The notes beneath the pieces are model-generated. The model was not told where the DNA came from. It made no database searches and saw only the letters and a program-made list of their open reading frames with translations. A program made the position numbers and the translations under genes. Shown piece after piece: positions 8,047 to 16,549 of a stretch of 64,000 bases of DNA (its first letter is position 1; every line of letters begins with the position of its first letter). The DNA is from Salisediminibacterium halotolerans (lineage in GTDB: Bacteria; Bacillota; Bacilli; Bacillales; Salisediminibacteriaceae): the NCBI RefSeq assembly GCF_003814815.1, contig NZ_RKQQ01000003.1, positions 434,001 to 498,000 of the forward strand, read 5' to 3'.

Positions 8047-8416
8047 TCAGAGTGTTGACAAAGTCATGACATCGATAGAAGTCATATTAAAAGGAACGGA
8101 TGACTGCGCATCGTCCGGCTTATGTCCTGCGGGCGAGCGCCGAGCCGCTTCGGGCTGACGCCCTGCAGGGTCTCGTCTGTCTCGCTATCCCGCGGGAAAA
8201 AGCCGGGATGCTGGGTCATCCTCCTTCTTTGAATCGAGTGTATTCATCATAAAGGAAGCCGCGCATCCACTCCTCCGACGCCTCCGGGAAAGCAAGAGAC
8301 GAAGATCCGTATTTGGCGGCCTGAGGCCGCCAAATACTAGCTGAGTCCTTGCCCGGGGCAAGCGGAGGGTAGTGGCTGCGTGGCTTACGTCAAAATAATA
8401 ATTTGTCTATAAGCTG
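8047..8416 (-). mobile_element. Terminator-inserted non-coding element, copy A (370 bp)
   Basis: The shortest of three related elements in the window, in reverse orientation relative to copies B and C. Imperfect terminal inverted repeats share the TGTWGACAAA core (GTGTTGACAAAGTC at one end, TATAGACAAATT at the other). The interior has two structured modules in opposite orientation but no credible ORF or transposase. It lies between two copies of one intrinsic terminator. It lacks the roughly 60-bp segment before the right end that copies B and C carry. The module-1 hairpin has ATTTGGCGG/CCGCCAAAT where B and C have ATTCGGCGG/CCGCCGAAT, a compensated base-pair change. Confidence 0.85.
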
Positions 8417-8439
8417 AAGCGTGCAGTTAACTGCACGCT
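8417..8439 (-). repeat. Terminator copy flanking element A (gene-proximal)
   Basis: An exact 23-bp direct repeat of 8024-8046. It is the copy nearer the DMT transporter stop at 8506. On the minus strand the stem is followed by TCAGC instead of a T-run, so the insertion separated this stem from its U-tract. Confidence 0.85.
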
Positions 8440-8505
8440 CTCTTAACACGGTCAGGCATCTTCTGTTACGTTCAGCACGGTTGCTGAGGTGTGTACATGC
8501 GGTTT

Positions 8506-9420
8506 TTATTGCGGCGAATATTTTTTCGTCCGTAAATATTGCTGCTCGATATACCCGGTCCCTAACAGGACACCAAAGACAATTAAGATGAAGCCGCCGA
8601 TTTGCGTTAAATAAATTTGTTCACCTAAAAAGAAAAAGGACCCGATCAAGGCAAAAAACGGCACTAAGTTATTGAATACAGCCGATTTACCGGCCCCGAT
8701 TTTTTGAATCGCGGCATTAAACAAGATGTGCCCCATGCCTGTTGCTAAAATTGCTGAAGAGAAAAAGACTGACCATACCAAGGTTCCGGCAGTTAAAAAC
8801 GGCTCAGCAGTAACCGGTTCGACAGCGAAACTGATACCGACTAAACTGATTGAACCGATTAACAGCATCATCGCTGTTAATTGACGCGACGACAACGTCC
8901 CTGTCACTTTTCGGATAATGATAAACGATATTGCTTGCGCAAACATCGAGAGGAACACGAGGAGATCCCCTGATGATACGGCGCCGGCTGGATCGCCCGG
9001 GTTGATCACGACAAGCGCGACACCGCCGAATCCGAGCAAGATCCCGGTGAAACGGGATTTCGTGACATTCTCATTTAAGAAGATCATCGCAAGCACCGCG
9101 GTCGTGATCGGAATTAAACCGAGAATAAGCGATCCGTTTGAAGCTGTCGTGTACTGCAAGCCAACAGCTAGCAATGAGTGATGAGCAACTTGACCGAATA
9201 AAGCGCCGGCGATGATAAATATCAGTTCTGTCCGGGTCACTTTCCGCAAATCTTTCAGAAAATATAAAACGATCAATGCCGCCAGTCCGGCTGTACCGAT
9301 TCGAAGTCCTTGCATCATGACCGGGTCGAAATGTTCAACGAGAAATTTTACAGCGACAACATTCATCCCCCAAATGAACATGACGGTGATTAAAATGAAA
9401 TATGTACCTGTTTGCTTCAT
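8506..9420 (-). CDS. DMT-superfamily (EamA) transporter
   Basis: A 304-aa integral membrane protein with ten predicted segments in two EamA repeats, the second starting around residue 150. Proteins of this family export amino acids and other metabolites; the substrate cannot be read from sequence. AGAAGG lies 6 bp before the ATG at 9420; a longer reading frame to 9456 has no ribosome binding site. Its terminator was the insertion site of element A. Confidence 0.85.
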   Translation of the reverse strand: MKQTGTYFILITVMFIWGMNVVAVKFLVEHFDPVMMQGLRIGTAGLAALIVLYFLKDLRKVTRTELIFIIAGALFGQVAHHSLLAVGLQYTTASNGSLILGLIPITTAVLAMIFLNENVTKSRFTGILLGFGGVALVVINPGDPAGAVSSGDLLVFLSMFAQAISFIIIRKVTGTLSSRQLTAMMLLIGSISLVGISFAVEPVTAEPFLTAGTLVWSVFFSSAILATGMGHILFNAAIQKIGAGKSAVFNNLVPFFALIGSFFFLGEQIYLTQIGGFILIVFGVLLGTGYIEQQYLRTKKYSPQ

Positions 9421-9509
9421 TGTCGACCTTCTTTCATGATTAGAATGGATTGGCAAAACGTTTAAACCACAGTTTTACATACTAAGCCGAGAAACTCTCC
9501 TCGTCAATC

Positions 9510-9537
9510 TTGAACGGAAGTGATAGAATGATACATT
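9510..9537 (+). promoter_or_regulatory. Candidate promoter of the acyltransferase gene
   Basis: TTGAAC, a 16-bp spacer and TACATT, ending 53 bp before the chosen start at 9590. It matches the sigma-A pattern moderately. Confidence 0.35.
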
Positions 9538-9589
9538 GTGATTATTGCAATACTCTGCTTTAAGCTCGGAAAGAAATTGGGTGAACCAT

Positions 9590-10675
9590 ATGAAAAGTCC
9601 GCAAATGATCAAAGAAATATTCGTATTGCGGAGTCTTGGCTGTATAGGAATCGTTCTGTTGCACAGCATATACATTGCGCTTTCAGCTCATTCGCCGGAG
9701 GAACTCGGAACGGTCGTTTATACTTTGCTCGACTCCTTACAGGTGTTTTTGTACTACGGAACGCCGATGTTTGTTTTTATCTCTGAATTTGTTATTTCCT
9801 ATTCTTATCGTTCACGCCGCCTGCCGGGAAATTTTTTGCAAAAGCGGCTGAAGTTTATTATGATCCCGTATATCACGATGGGCCTTTTGTATTCGATTCC
9901 TTTTTTTCAACTCGGCGTAGAATTTTGGGGGACGAAAGCTTTGATGAATATTTTCGTCGGGGATTATCACGGTTATTTTGTGTTAATCATTTTTCAGTTT
10001 TATCTCGTTCATTACTTTTTTAACAGTTATTTGAAGCGATGGTCGCCGAGAGTAGTGATCTCAGCGGCACTCGCTGTAAATGTACTGTATTTGGCTGTGT
10101 TTAACTACACAGCACCGCCTGACTTTCTCCCCCACGGCGATTACATTTGGGACCGTTTTTTCTGGGTGCCGATGTTCGGATGGGTGTTTTATTTTGTGAT
10201 CGGCTTTTACTCTGGGTACTATTATGAATCGTTTATCGACTCGCTGACAAAATACCGCTTTGTTATTTTCGCCGGTCCGCTCGTTTCAACAGCATTTTTA
10301 ATGTTTATGTATCACAGCGGGATTTTGACCGAACACAGTTCAAAACGAATTGATATTCTTTTGCATACGACAGCGATCAGTCTGTTTCTGTTTTATATCA
10401 TGTCGTTTTTACCGAGACCGCCCCGGGTGCTCGTTTTTATCAGCCGCTACTCATTCGGGATCTTTCTCTTTCATTATGCGTTCATATTCATTATGGACTA
10501 CGTTTATCAGCAATTTTTCCCGTACGATCTGCTGCTGATGTATATTCCGGTTCTGTTTATATTCAGTCTGTTCAGTTCGATTTTTGTGATCTTCTTGTTA
10601 AATAAAACGCCATACGGGTTTTTATTTGTCGGAAAAATCGGGATCCCTTATGATACCGGCAAAAAAGCTGCTTAA
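9590..10675 (+). CDS. Acyltransferase 3 family membrane protein
   Basis: A 361-aa acyltransferase-3 (OatA/YfiQ-type) membrane protein with about ten hydrophobic segments. The N-terminal LRSLGCIGIVLLHSIYIA contains the family's conserved R and H (R-x-x-x-x-x-x-V-x-x-x-H region). Such proteins O-acylate cell-surface polysaccharides or other extracytoplasmic targets. There is no C-terminal SGNH domain. The ATG at 9590 follows GGGTG at a usable distance; an upstream ATG at 9545 is possible but unsupported. Confidence 0.75.
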   Translation: MKSPQMIKEIFVLRSLGCIGIVLLHSIYIALSAHSPEELGTVVYTLLDSLQVFLYYGTPMFVFISEFVISYSYRSRRLPGNFLQKRLKFIMIPYITMGLLYSIPFFQLGVEFWGTKALMNIFVGDYHGYFVLIIFQFYLVHYFFNSYLKRWSPRVVISAALAVNVLYLAVFNYTAPPDFLPHGDYIWDRFFWVPMFGWVFYFVIGFYSGYYYESFIDSLTKYRFVIFAGPLVSTAFLMFMYHSGILTEHSSKRIDILLHTTAISLFLFYIMSFLPRPPRVLVFISRYSFGIFLFHYAFIFIMDYVYQQFFPYDLLLMYIPVLFIFSLFSSIFVIFLLNKTPYGFLFVGKIGIPYDTGKKAA

Positions 10676-10705
10676 ATAAAAGGCTCCGGCATTTGCTCCG
10701 GAGCC
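10676..10705 (-). terminator. Intrinsic terminator between convergent genes
   Basis: GGCTCCGG / CCGGAGCC stem with an 8-nt loop. On the minus strand it is followed by TTTTATTT and begins directly after the serine hydrolase stop. On the plus strand the T-run is poor, so it mainly serves the minus-strand gene. Confidence 0.75.
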
Positions 10706-11782
10706 TTAGCGATCTTCTTGGATCTGTGAATCGAGAATCAGCTGCAGCAGCTGCAGGCGCTGCAAGTTATTGACGCTGTCTTGCGCCACGGTGAATGCTT
10801 CCTGATTTGAGTCGACCCGATGCACAAATACGAGGTCGCGTTCAGGAATTACCTCAATCGACTGGCCGTAGCGGCCGATCGCGGAGAACATGTCCAAATC
10901 GCTGAACGGCGGTTCGACAGCTGTCCACCATAAGTATCCGTAATCCATTAAATCATTTGAGGGCACTTCTGCTTGCGGGGAAGTGCTTTTTTCCACCCAG
11001 TCTTGCGGGACAATTTGTTCCCCTTCCCATTTGCCTTCCTGCAAATACAACTGGCCAAATCGAGCAAAGTCGCGCGCCGACATGCGAAATAAATAGGACG
11101 GATGAAGCGAGCGGCGGTTTTCATAACGGTAGTTCGTGTTGCCGAGCTCAAAATCTTCCATTCCGAGCGGTTCGGCGATGCGGTCGGCAAAATCTTCAAA
11201 CAAGTCCCGCTCGGTTTCTTGGTTATAAATCGTCCCGAGCACATTAAAATCCCAGTTGTTATAATAGTAGTACGTTCCGGGCAAAAATGATTCCCTTGCC
11301 GGCCGGGCTTGCCTCATCCCCCACGACTCTTCCCCGGCAGGCAAATACACCCCTGACGTAGAAGAGAGCAAATGTGAGAGCCGGGCGCGTTTTTCTAAAT
11401 TTGTCAGCGGCGGGTCTTCCTCTATTTCAAAATCAAACAGTGTCTCGTGCAGCTCAAAGGTGCCCTTTTCAAGTTCGATGCCGTACAGCGCGCTCAAAAA
11501 GCTTTTCCGCACGGAATGGGCGTTCGTGTTTCTCGTTACATCTCCCCAAGAAAGCAGCACGTCGCCGTCATAAATGACCATGAGCGCGGTAGAATTGATT
11601 GATTCATAATAATTTCTCGCCTGCAAAAGCGCATCCGGGTTCCAACCTGCTTCTTCAAAACTTTCATGGCGGTCCCATGTTGTTTCCTCTTCGTTTTCGA
11701 GTGTGAAATATTCATACATAAACAGAAACGTCAAAACGGATAAAACGCCTGCTGTAAATACGATCCACTTATCAAGCACCAT
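10706..11782 (-). CDS. Membrane-anchored beta-lactamase-fold serine hydrolase
   Basis: A 358-aa class C beta-lactamase/PBP4*-type hydrolase. One N-terminal membrane segment (residues 6-24) anchors it outside the membrane. The catalytic SVRK tetrad is near residue 91 (NAHSVRKSFLSAL), the YNN motif follows in YYYYNNWDFN, and the third motif is GRYGQS rather than KTG or HxG. Such enzymes cleave D-amino-acid peptides, esters or peptidoglycan stems; no specificity can be assigned. AAGGAA precedes the ATG. A second, soluble family member lies at 42046-42987. Confidence 0.8.
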   Translation of the reverse strand: MVLDKWIVFTAGVLSVLTFLFMYEYFTLENEEETTWDRHESFEEAGWNPDALLQARNYYESINSTALMVIYDGDVLLSWGDVTRNTNAHSVRKSFLSALYGIELEKGTFELHETLFDFEIEEDPPLTNLEKRARLSHLLSSTSGVYLPAGEESWGMRQARPARESFLPGTYYYYNNWDFNVLGTIYNQETERDLFEDFADRIAEPLGMEDFELGNTNYRYENRRSLHPSYLFRMSARDFARFGQLYLQEGKWEGEQIVPQDWVEKSTSPQAEVPSNDLMDYGYLWWTAVEPPFSDLDMFSAIGRYGQSIEVIPERDLVFVHRVDSNQEAFTVAQDSVNNLQRLQLLQLILDSQIQEDR

Positions 11783-11893
11783 TGATCATTCCTTGCAGTC
11801 AGCGTATGTAGTCTCGTTCACTATAACACGGAGTTTGTGTCCCGGTCACGGACAAACAGCATTTGCACGTTGGATGTTAACGCCCGAAAGCCG

Positions 11894-11922
11894 TTGACCG
11901 GCGTGCGAAAAGCTGATAGTAT
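11894..11922 (+). promoter_or_regulatory. Candidate promoter upstream of the glycine riboswitch
   Basis: TTGACC, a 17-bp spacer and TAGTAT: a good sigma-A match located about 60 bp upstream of the aptamer. Confidence 0.55.
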
Positions 11923-11974
11923 CTAATTGATTCAAGTTAATACAACGGGCAGTGAAGGCGTGGATAAAACTATT

Positions 11975-12052
11975 GCTGGAGCCGCTTCTGGAGAGACCGT
12001 TCCGCAGACGGCGCCGAAGGATTCATGATCTCAGGCAAACGGACAGAAGAAG
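11975..12052 (+). promoter_or_regulatory. Glycine riboswitch (single aptamer)
   Basis: The conserved glycine aptamer core is present in order: CTTCTGGAGAGACC, then GGCGCCGAAGGAT, then ATCTCAGGCAAACGGACAG. P1 pairs CTTCTG (11985-11990) with CAGAAG (12044-12049). I see one full aptamer rather than the usual tandem; a short GC-rich helix after it (GCAGTGCAGCTTTGCAC) could be a partner or ghost helix. An intrinsic terminator follows at 12082-12108, so glycine binding probably controls readthrough. It precedes an ACT-domain/UPF0210 gene pair, not a gcv operon. Confidence 0.88.
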
Positions 12053-12081
12053 CAGTGCAGCTTTGCACAGTTTTCTTGCGG

Positions 12082-12108
12082 GATTGGATGGTTATCCAAT
12101 CTTTTTTT
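12082..12108 (+). terminator. Riboswitch expression-platform terminator
   Basis: GATTGGAT / ATCCAATC 8-bp stem with a 4-nt loop and seven T's. It ends 29 bp before the ACT gene. Confidence 0.88.
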
Positions 12109-12137
12109 AATGGATTCAACTACGGAAAGGAAGATGT

Positions 12138-12416
12138 ATGATGGAACAGCAACGGGCGGTTATTACAGTCGTCGGGAAAGATCAGGTCGGTATAATTGCG
12201 AAAGTGACCACGGCGTTGGCCGATAATCAATTAAACGTTCTCGATATCAGTCAGACAATTTTGCAGGATTTCTTTACGATGATGATGATCGTCGATTTAA
12301 GCCGAGCGGCTGATTTAGAGAAACTCCAGGCTGATCTTGAAAAGATCGAGCAGGATATGCAGCTGCAAATTGATATGCAGCGTGAAGATATTTTTCAATC
12401 GATGCACCGGATTTAG
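12138..12416 (+). CDS. ACT domain protein (UPF0237)
   Basis: A 92-aa stand-alone ACT domain: RAVITVVGKDQVGIIAKVT is the ligand-binding first strand and helix. ACT domains bind amino acids. The family is related to GcvR, which modulates glycine cleavage control in E. coli. GGAAAGGAAG precedes two adjacent ATGs (12138 and 12141). It is nearly always found next to UPF0210, as here, with the next gene 18 bp downstream. The upstream glycine riboswitch suggests glycine is the effector of this module (inference). Confidence 0.88.
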   Translation: MMEQQRAVITVVGKDQVGIIAKVTTALADNQLNVLDISQTILQDFFTMMMIVDLSRAADLEKLQADLEKIEQDMQLQIDMQREDIFQSMHRI

Positions 12417-12434
12417 GATTAGGGAGTGAAAACT

Positions 12435-13796
12435 ATGAATATTGCGTTTACAGAAATCCAGGAAACGATTCGGATGGTCCAGATGGAAAGCTTAGACGTT
12501 CGGACTGTTACTATGGGCATCAGTTTGAGAGATTGCATCGATGCTGATGCTGAAAAAATGAATGAAAAAGTTTATCAAAAAATCGTCGGTTATGCCGGTG
12601 AGTTGCGGGAAACGGCGGAACAAGTCGAAAAAGAATACGGCATTCCGATTATCAATAAACGCATTGCGATTACCCCGGCTGCTGAATTGCTCGGCCAAGC
12701 AAGCACTGACGATGCTGTTATGCTCGCGAAAACTCTCGATCAAGCGGCAACGGATATCGGTGTCGATTTTATCGGCGGGTTCTCCGCCCTCGTTCATAAA
12801 GGAACAACCCGCGGCGATAATGTATTGCTTAAAAGTTTAGCCGAAGCGCTGAGTGAGACGGAACGCGTTTGCGCTTCTGTTTCTGTTGCGACCACTGCGA
12901 CAGGCATCAATATGGACGCTGTACGGGAAATGGGCGAAATCATTCACGATGCAGCAGTACGCACGCAAGATCAAAACGGCATTGCCAACGCGAAACTCGT
13001 TGTTTTTTGCAATCCGGTTGAAGACAACCCGTTTATGGCCGGTGCGTTTCACGGCTCCGGCGAAGGTGAAGCGGTGATTAATGTCGGCGTCAGCGGTCCC
13101 GGTGTGGTCTTGAATGCCTTGAAAAAACATCCTGATGCTGACTTGGGCGAAGTGTCCGAAGTGATTAAACGTACGGTGTTTAAAATTACCCGCGCGGGTG
13201 AGCTGATGGGCCGCGTCGTTGCCGACCGGCTCGAGCTGCCGTTTGGTATTATGGATCTCTCGCTTGCTCCGACAAACGCGATGAATGACAGCGTTGCGGA
13301 AATTCTCGAAGAAATCGGCCTTGAGCGCGTCGGGACGCACGGAACGATCGCGGCACTGGCATTGATGAACGATGCGGTTAAAAAAGGCGGCGCCATGGCC
13401 AGTTCGTATGTCGGCGGGTTAAGCGGCGCATTCATCCCCGTGAGCGAAGATAACGGGATGATCAAAGGCTTGGAAGACGGCGCTTTAAGTTTAAACAAGC
13501 TCGAAGCGATGACGTGCGTTTGTTCCGTCGGTCTCGACATGATCGCTGTTTCAGGCGATGCGACTCCCGCCTCGCTGTCCGGATTGATTGCTGATGAAAT
13601 GGCGATCGGCATGATCAATAAAAAAACGACCGCGGTTCGAATTATTCCTGTTCCCGGCAAAAATGAAGGGGATTTAGTTGAATTCGGCGGGCTGCTCGGC
13701 CGCGCTCCTGTGATCGGCATCAGCCCGTTTAATTCAGATAAAATGATCGCCCGCGGCGGCAGGATTCCCGCCCCGCTTCAGTCATTAATTAATTAA
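12435..13796 (+). CDS. UPF0210 (DUF711/PFL-like) family protein
   Basis: A 453-aa member of UPF0210 (DUF711), a conserved family whose structure resembles pyruvate formate-lyase but whose function is not established. Characteristic stretches include [22 protein letters not shown]-like [16 protein letters not shown] and [19 protein letters not shown] chose the ATG at 12435 because AGGGAG lies 8 bp upstream; an in-frame GTG at 12426 overlaps that site. It is in an operon with the ACT gene under the glycine riboswitch. Confidence 0.88.
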   Translation: MNIAFTEIQETIRMVQMESLDVRTVTMGISLRDCIDADAEKMNEKVYQKIVGYAGELRETAEQVEKEYGIPIINKRIAITPAAELLGQASTDDAVMLAKTLDQAATDIGVDFIGGFSALVHKGTTRGDNVLLKSLAEALSETERVCASVSVATTATGINMDAVREMGEIIHDAAVRTQDQNGIANAKLVVFCNPVEDNPFMAGAFHGSGEGEAVINVGVSGPGVVLNALKKHPDADLGEVSEVIKRTVFKITRAGELMGRVVADRLELPFGIMDLSLAPTNAMNDSVAEILEEIGLERVGTHGTIAALALMNDAVKKGGAMASSYVGGLSGAFIPVSEDNGMIKGLEDGALSLNKLEAMTCVCSVGLDMIAVSGDATPASLSGLIADEMAIGMINKKTTAVRIIPVPGKNEGDLVEFGGLLGRAPVIGISPFNSDKMIARGGRIPAPLQSLIN

Positions 13797-13806
13797 AAGC
13801 TTTATC

Positions 13807-13835
13807 TTGACAACGTGCTTTGAATCATCGATAAT
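13807..13835 (+). promoter_or_regulatory. proBA promoter
   Basis: A perfect TTGACA, a 17-bp spacer and GATAAT, located just upstream of the T-box leader. Confidence 0.75.
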
Positions 13836-13841
13836 ACTTTG

Positions 13842-14055
13842 TTACAGAGGAAAATAAATGAGTGACCGTGAAGATCAGTAATCAGACACTGGACAGACAG
13901 AGAAGGAAATTCATCGGCTGAAAAATTTCCTGCTGTACAAGACTGATGAACCTGCTTCCTTTTTGTGAAGTTACACGTGCCGTGAGCGTTAATCGCGAAT
14001 GAGAGGTTCCGCTTAACGGAAAAAGCGGTTCAAACAAGGTGGTACCGCGGAGCTG
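13842..14055 (+). promoter_or_regulatory. T-box leader, proline specifier
   Basis: A tRNA-sensing T-box leader. The T-box sequence AAGGTGGTACCGCGG is at 14036-14050. Stem I pairs ATCAGT with ACTGAT; the loop opposite carries AGTA, and the specifier region reads GAACCTGC, giving CCT (proline) at 13951-13953. Uncharged tRNA-Pro would stabilise the antiterminator and switch on proBA, so proline shortage raises proline synthesis. The competing terminator is at 14056-14094. Confidence 0.9.
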
Positions 14056-14094
14056 ACAGACTTCGTCCTTATTTAAGGACGAAGTCTGTTTTTG
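14056..14094 (+). terminator. T-box-controlled terminator of proBA
   Basis: A 15-bp perfect stem (ACAGACTTCGTCCTT paired across an ATTT loop) followed by a T-run. It ends 20 bp before proB. Confidence 0.92.
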
Positions 14095-14114
14095 TATATC
14101 CGGAGGTGAAACAA

Positions 14115-15233
14115 ATGGCGAAAAAACGCATTGTGATTAAAATCGGCAGCAGTTCGCTGACAACGAATCAAGGAAAGCTGTCGGAAAAACAGATGGAGCA
14201 TGTGACACAAATGATTGCTGCCTCTTATCGGGACAATTACGAAGTGATTGTCATTTCTTCAGGAGCTGTCTCAGCCGGATTCGGCGAAATGGGTTATCCG
14301 GTCCGACCGCAAACGTTAAAAGGAAAACAAGCCGCCGCCTCAGTCGGTCAAACCGTTTTAATGCGCCATTATCAAGACCGTCTCAACGCAAACGGCGTAG
14401 TTTCCGCCCAGTTATTGCTGACGAGAGCTGATTTTACGGACGAAGAGCGTTATCATCATATGTTTAATACGTTTGATGAGCTGTTTAAGCGCGGAGTCGT
14501 CCCGATTATTAACGAAAATGATGCAACCGCTGTCGATGAACTGACATTTGGTGACAATGATATGCTCGCATCGCTTGTCAGCGGCTTTATCCATGCGGAC
14601 CAGCTGATTATTTGGACAGATGTTGACGGCATATACAACGGCAACCCGTTGACCGATGCGCACGCCGAAAAAATTTATTCACTGACTGGACTCCCAGCTG
14701 AGTTAATCGACGGGATCGATAATTCGAGTTCTTCCTCTGTCGGCACCGGCGGGATGAAATCAAAGTTATCTGCAGCAGACAGGGCTTTGTCTATGGGAGT
14801 TCCTGTTTTTATCGGCAACGGTATTCATCAGCATGCAGTTCACGACGTCATTGCCGGTCAAGGAAACGGCACCTATTTATACCCTACGACAGATCGGCCG
14901 ATGAAAACAAAAAAACAGTGGATTGCCTTCCACTCCGACATTAAAGGGAGCCTCACCGTTGATAACGGGGCGGCCGAAGCGCTGGTGGAAAACTATCACA
15001 GCCTCCTACCCGTCGGTATTATCAGTGTGCAAGGAGAATTTATTGAAGGTGACGTGATCACTGTGTACGACAGTGACGGCAACCTGCTCGGAAACGGCAA
15101 AGCGGGCATTTCAAAAAACGAATTGGCGACGATGATAGCTTCAGGCTCATCACCTGCCTCCAAAACGCGCACGGCGATTCACCGTGATGACTGGATTACG
15201 ATTAAAGAAGAGAAGAAAGGAGAATCTTTATGA
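14115..15233 (+). CDS. proB: Glutamate 5-kinase
   Basis: A 372-aa enzyme: an amino acid kinase domain (IKIGSSSLT at the N-terminus, VPIINENDATAVDELTFGDND in the active site) followed by a C-terminal PUA domain from about residue 275. It phosphorylates glutamate in the first step of proline synthesis. The ATG at 14115 follows GGAGG by 8 bp; an in-frame GTG at 14106 overlaps that site and is unlikely. It overlaps proA by 4 bp. Control is by the proline T-box rather than by an osmotic signal visible in the DNA. Confidence 0.95.
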   Translation: MAKKRIVIKIGSSSLTTNQGKLSEKQMEHVTQMIAASYRDNYEVIVISSGAVSAGFGEMGYPVRPQTLKGKQAAASVGQTVLMRHYQDRLNANGVVSAQLLLTRADFTDEERYHHMFNTFDELFKRGVVPIINENDATAVDELTFGDNDMLASLVSGFIHADQLIIWTDVDGIYNGNPLTDAHAEKIYSLTGLPAELIDGIDNSSSSSVGTGGMKSKLSAADRALSMGVPVFIGNGIHQHAVHDVIAGQGNGTYLYPTTDRPMKTKKQWIAFHSDIKGSLTVDNGAAEALVENYHSLLPVGIISVQGEFIEGDVITVYDSDGNLLGNGKAGISKNELATMIASGSSPASKTRTAIHRDDWITIKEEKKGESL

Positions 15234-16477
15234 GTTCAGAAGTGAAGCAAAAGACCGATCAGGCACAAGCTTCCGTTGTCGCCATGTCAAAAGCATCGAC
15301 AGATATAAAACATGAAGCGCTTGAAAACTTGGCGAGCTGTTTGGATAAAAACCGCAGCGAGGTTTTAGCGGCAAACACCGAAGATGTCGAGCGTGGCAAA
15401 AGCAACGGCTTATCTGCAGCCTTAATCGATCGTTTAACACTGACAGATCAGCGCCTTGATGATATTATAGACGCGATTTATCACCTTGTTGATTTGCCCG
15501 ATCCGATCGGGACGGTTAAATCCGAAAACAAACGCCCAAACGGGTTGACAATCCAAGAGAAAACCGTGCCGCTCGGGGTGATCGGAATGATTTATGAAGC
15601 GCGTCCAAATGTTACGGTCGATGCCGCGAGTCTCGCGATAAAAACCGGCAATACAATTTTACTGCGCGGCAGCTCCTCCACCCTCTCCTCGAACCGAGTA
15701 TTGACCGAAATTATTCAGACTGGTTTAGAAAAAGCGGGCTTGCCCGCCCATGCAGTGCAGTTGATTGAAGATACGGAGCGAACGGCGCTTAAGGAAATGT
15801 TTACGATGCACGGCGATATTGATGTCTTGATCCCTCGCGGGGGCGCAGCTTTAATCAATCAAGTAGTGAATGAATCTTCTGTCCCGGTTATTGAGACAGG
15901 AGCAGGCAACTGTCATGTTTACATCGATGAATCTGCTGATCGTGACATGGCGGTGCAAATCACCGTGAATGCAAAAACGCAGCGCCCGTCAGTTTGTAAC
16001 GCGTGCGAAACGGTAGTCGTACATGAAAGTTGGGCCGCCCATCACCTTCCGCGCTTGATCGAATCGCTAGAAGAACACGGTGTGACTATTGTCGGCGACG
16101 AACAAAGCCGTTCTTATTCCGAAGCGATCTTACCGGCATCCGAAGAAGATTTCGCAGCCGAATTTCTCGATTTAAAATTGGCTGTAAAAGTTGCAGCGGA
16201 TTTATCTGATGCGGTCGAGCATATTCGCCGCTACAGCACGAAGCATTCTGAAGCGATTGTTTCGCAGAACAGCGAAAACGTGGAAACATTTTTTGCAAGT
16301 ATCGATGCGGCGACACTGTATCATAACGCGTCAACGCGTTTTACAGACGGCTTTGAATTCGGTTTCGGGGCAGAGATCGGTATCAGTACGCAAAAGCTTC
16401 ATGCCCGCGGACCGATGGGGCTGCCGGCATTAACAACGATCCAATATCACGTGTTGGGCGACGGACAGATAAAATAA
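15230..16477 (+). CDS. proA: Glutamate-5-semialdehyde dehydrogenase (gamma-glutamyl phosphate reductase)
   Basis: A 415-aa aldehyde-dehydrogenase-fold enzyme that reduces gamma-glutamyl phosphate to the semialdehyde, the second step of proline synthesis. The catalytic Cys lies in QRPSVCNACETVVVH and the glycine-rich segment in IPRGGAALI. Its ATG overlaps the proB stop (ATGA), so the two enzymes, which pass on an unstable intermediate, are made together. No clear terminator follows; the typA promoter begins 25 bp downstream. proC, the last step, is not in the window. Confidence 0.95.
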   Translation: MSSEVKQKTDQAQASVVAMSKASTDIKHEALENLASCLDKNRSEVLAANTEDVERGKSNGLSAALIDRLTLTDQRLDDIIDAIYHLVDLPDPIGTVKSENKRPNGLTIQEKTVPLGVIGMIYEARPNVTVDAASLAIKTGNTILLRGSSSTLSSNRVLTEIIQTGLEKAGLPAHAVQLIEDTERTALKEMFTMHGDIDVLIPRGGAALINQVVNESSVPVIETGAGNCHVYIDESADRDMAVQITVNAKTQRPSVCNACETVVVHESWAAHHLPRLIESLEEHGVTIVGDEQSRSYSEAILPASEEDFAAEFLDLKLAVKVAADLSDAVEHIRRYSTKHSEAIVSQNSENVETFFASIDAATLYHNASTRFTDGFEFGFGAEIGISTQKLHARGPMGLPALTTIQYHVLGDGQIK

Positions 16478-16501
16478 CCCCTCCCGTATTTCATGTGTTT
16501 A

Positions 16502-16510
16502 TGGTATAAT
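16502..16510 (+). promoter_or_regulatory. Extended -10 promoter of typA
   Basis: TGGTATAAT, 40 bp before the typA start. No good -35 is present at 17 bp, as expected for the extended -10 class. Confidence 0.55.
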
Positions 16511-16549
16511 TGTTAGGTTGAATCAGTTTAAATAAGAAGGAGCTTTTGC

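Noticed and set aside
11923-12081. Tandem glycine aptamers
   Set aside because: Only one set of conserved core sequences is present; the second helix is too short and lacks the core.
12837-13720. Long minus-strand frames opposite the UPF0210 gene
   Set aside because: Antisense shadows of a strongly coding gene; no ribosome binding site and biased composition.
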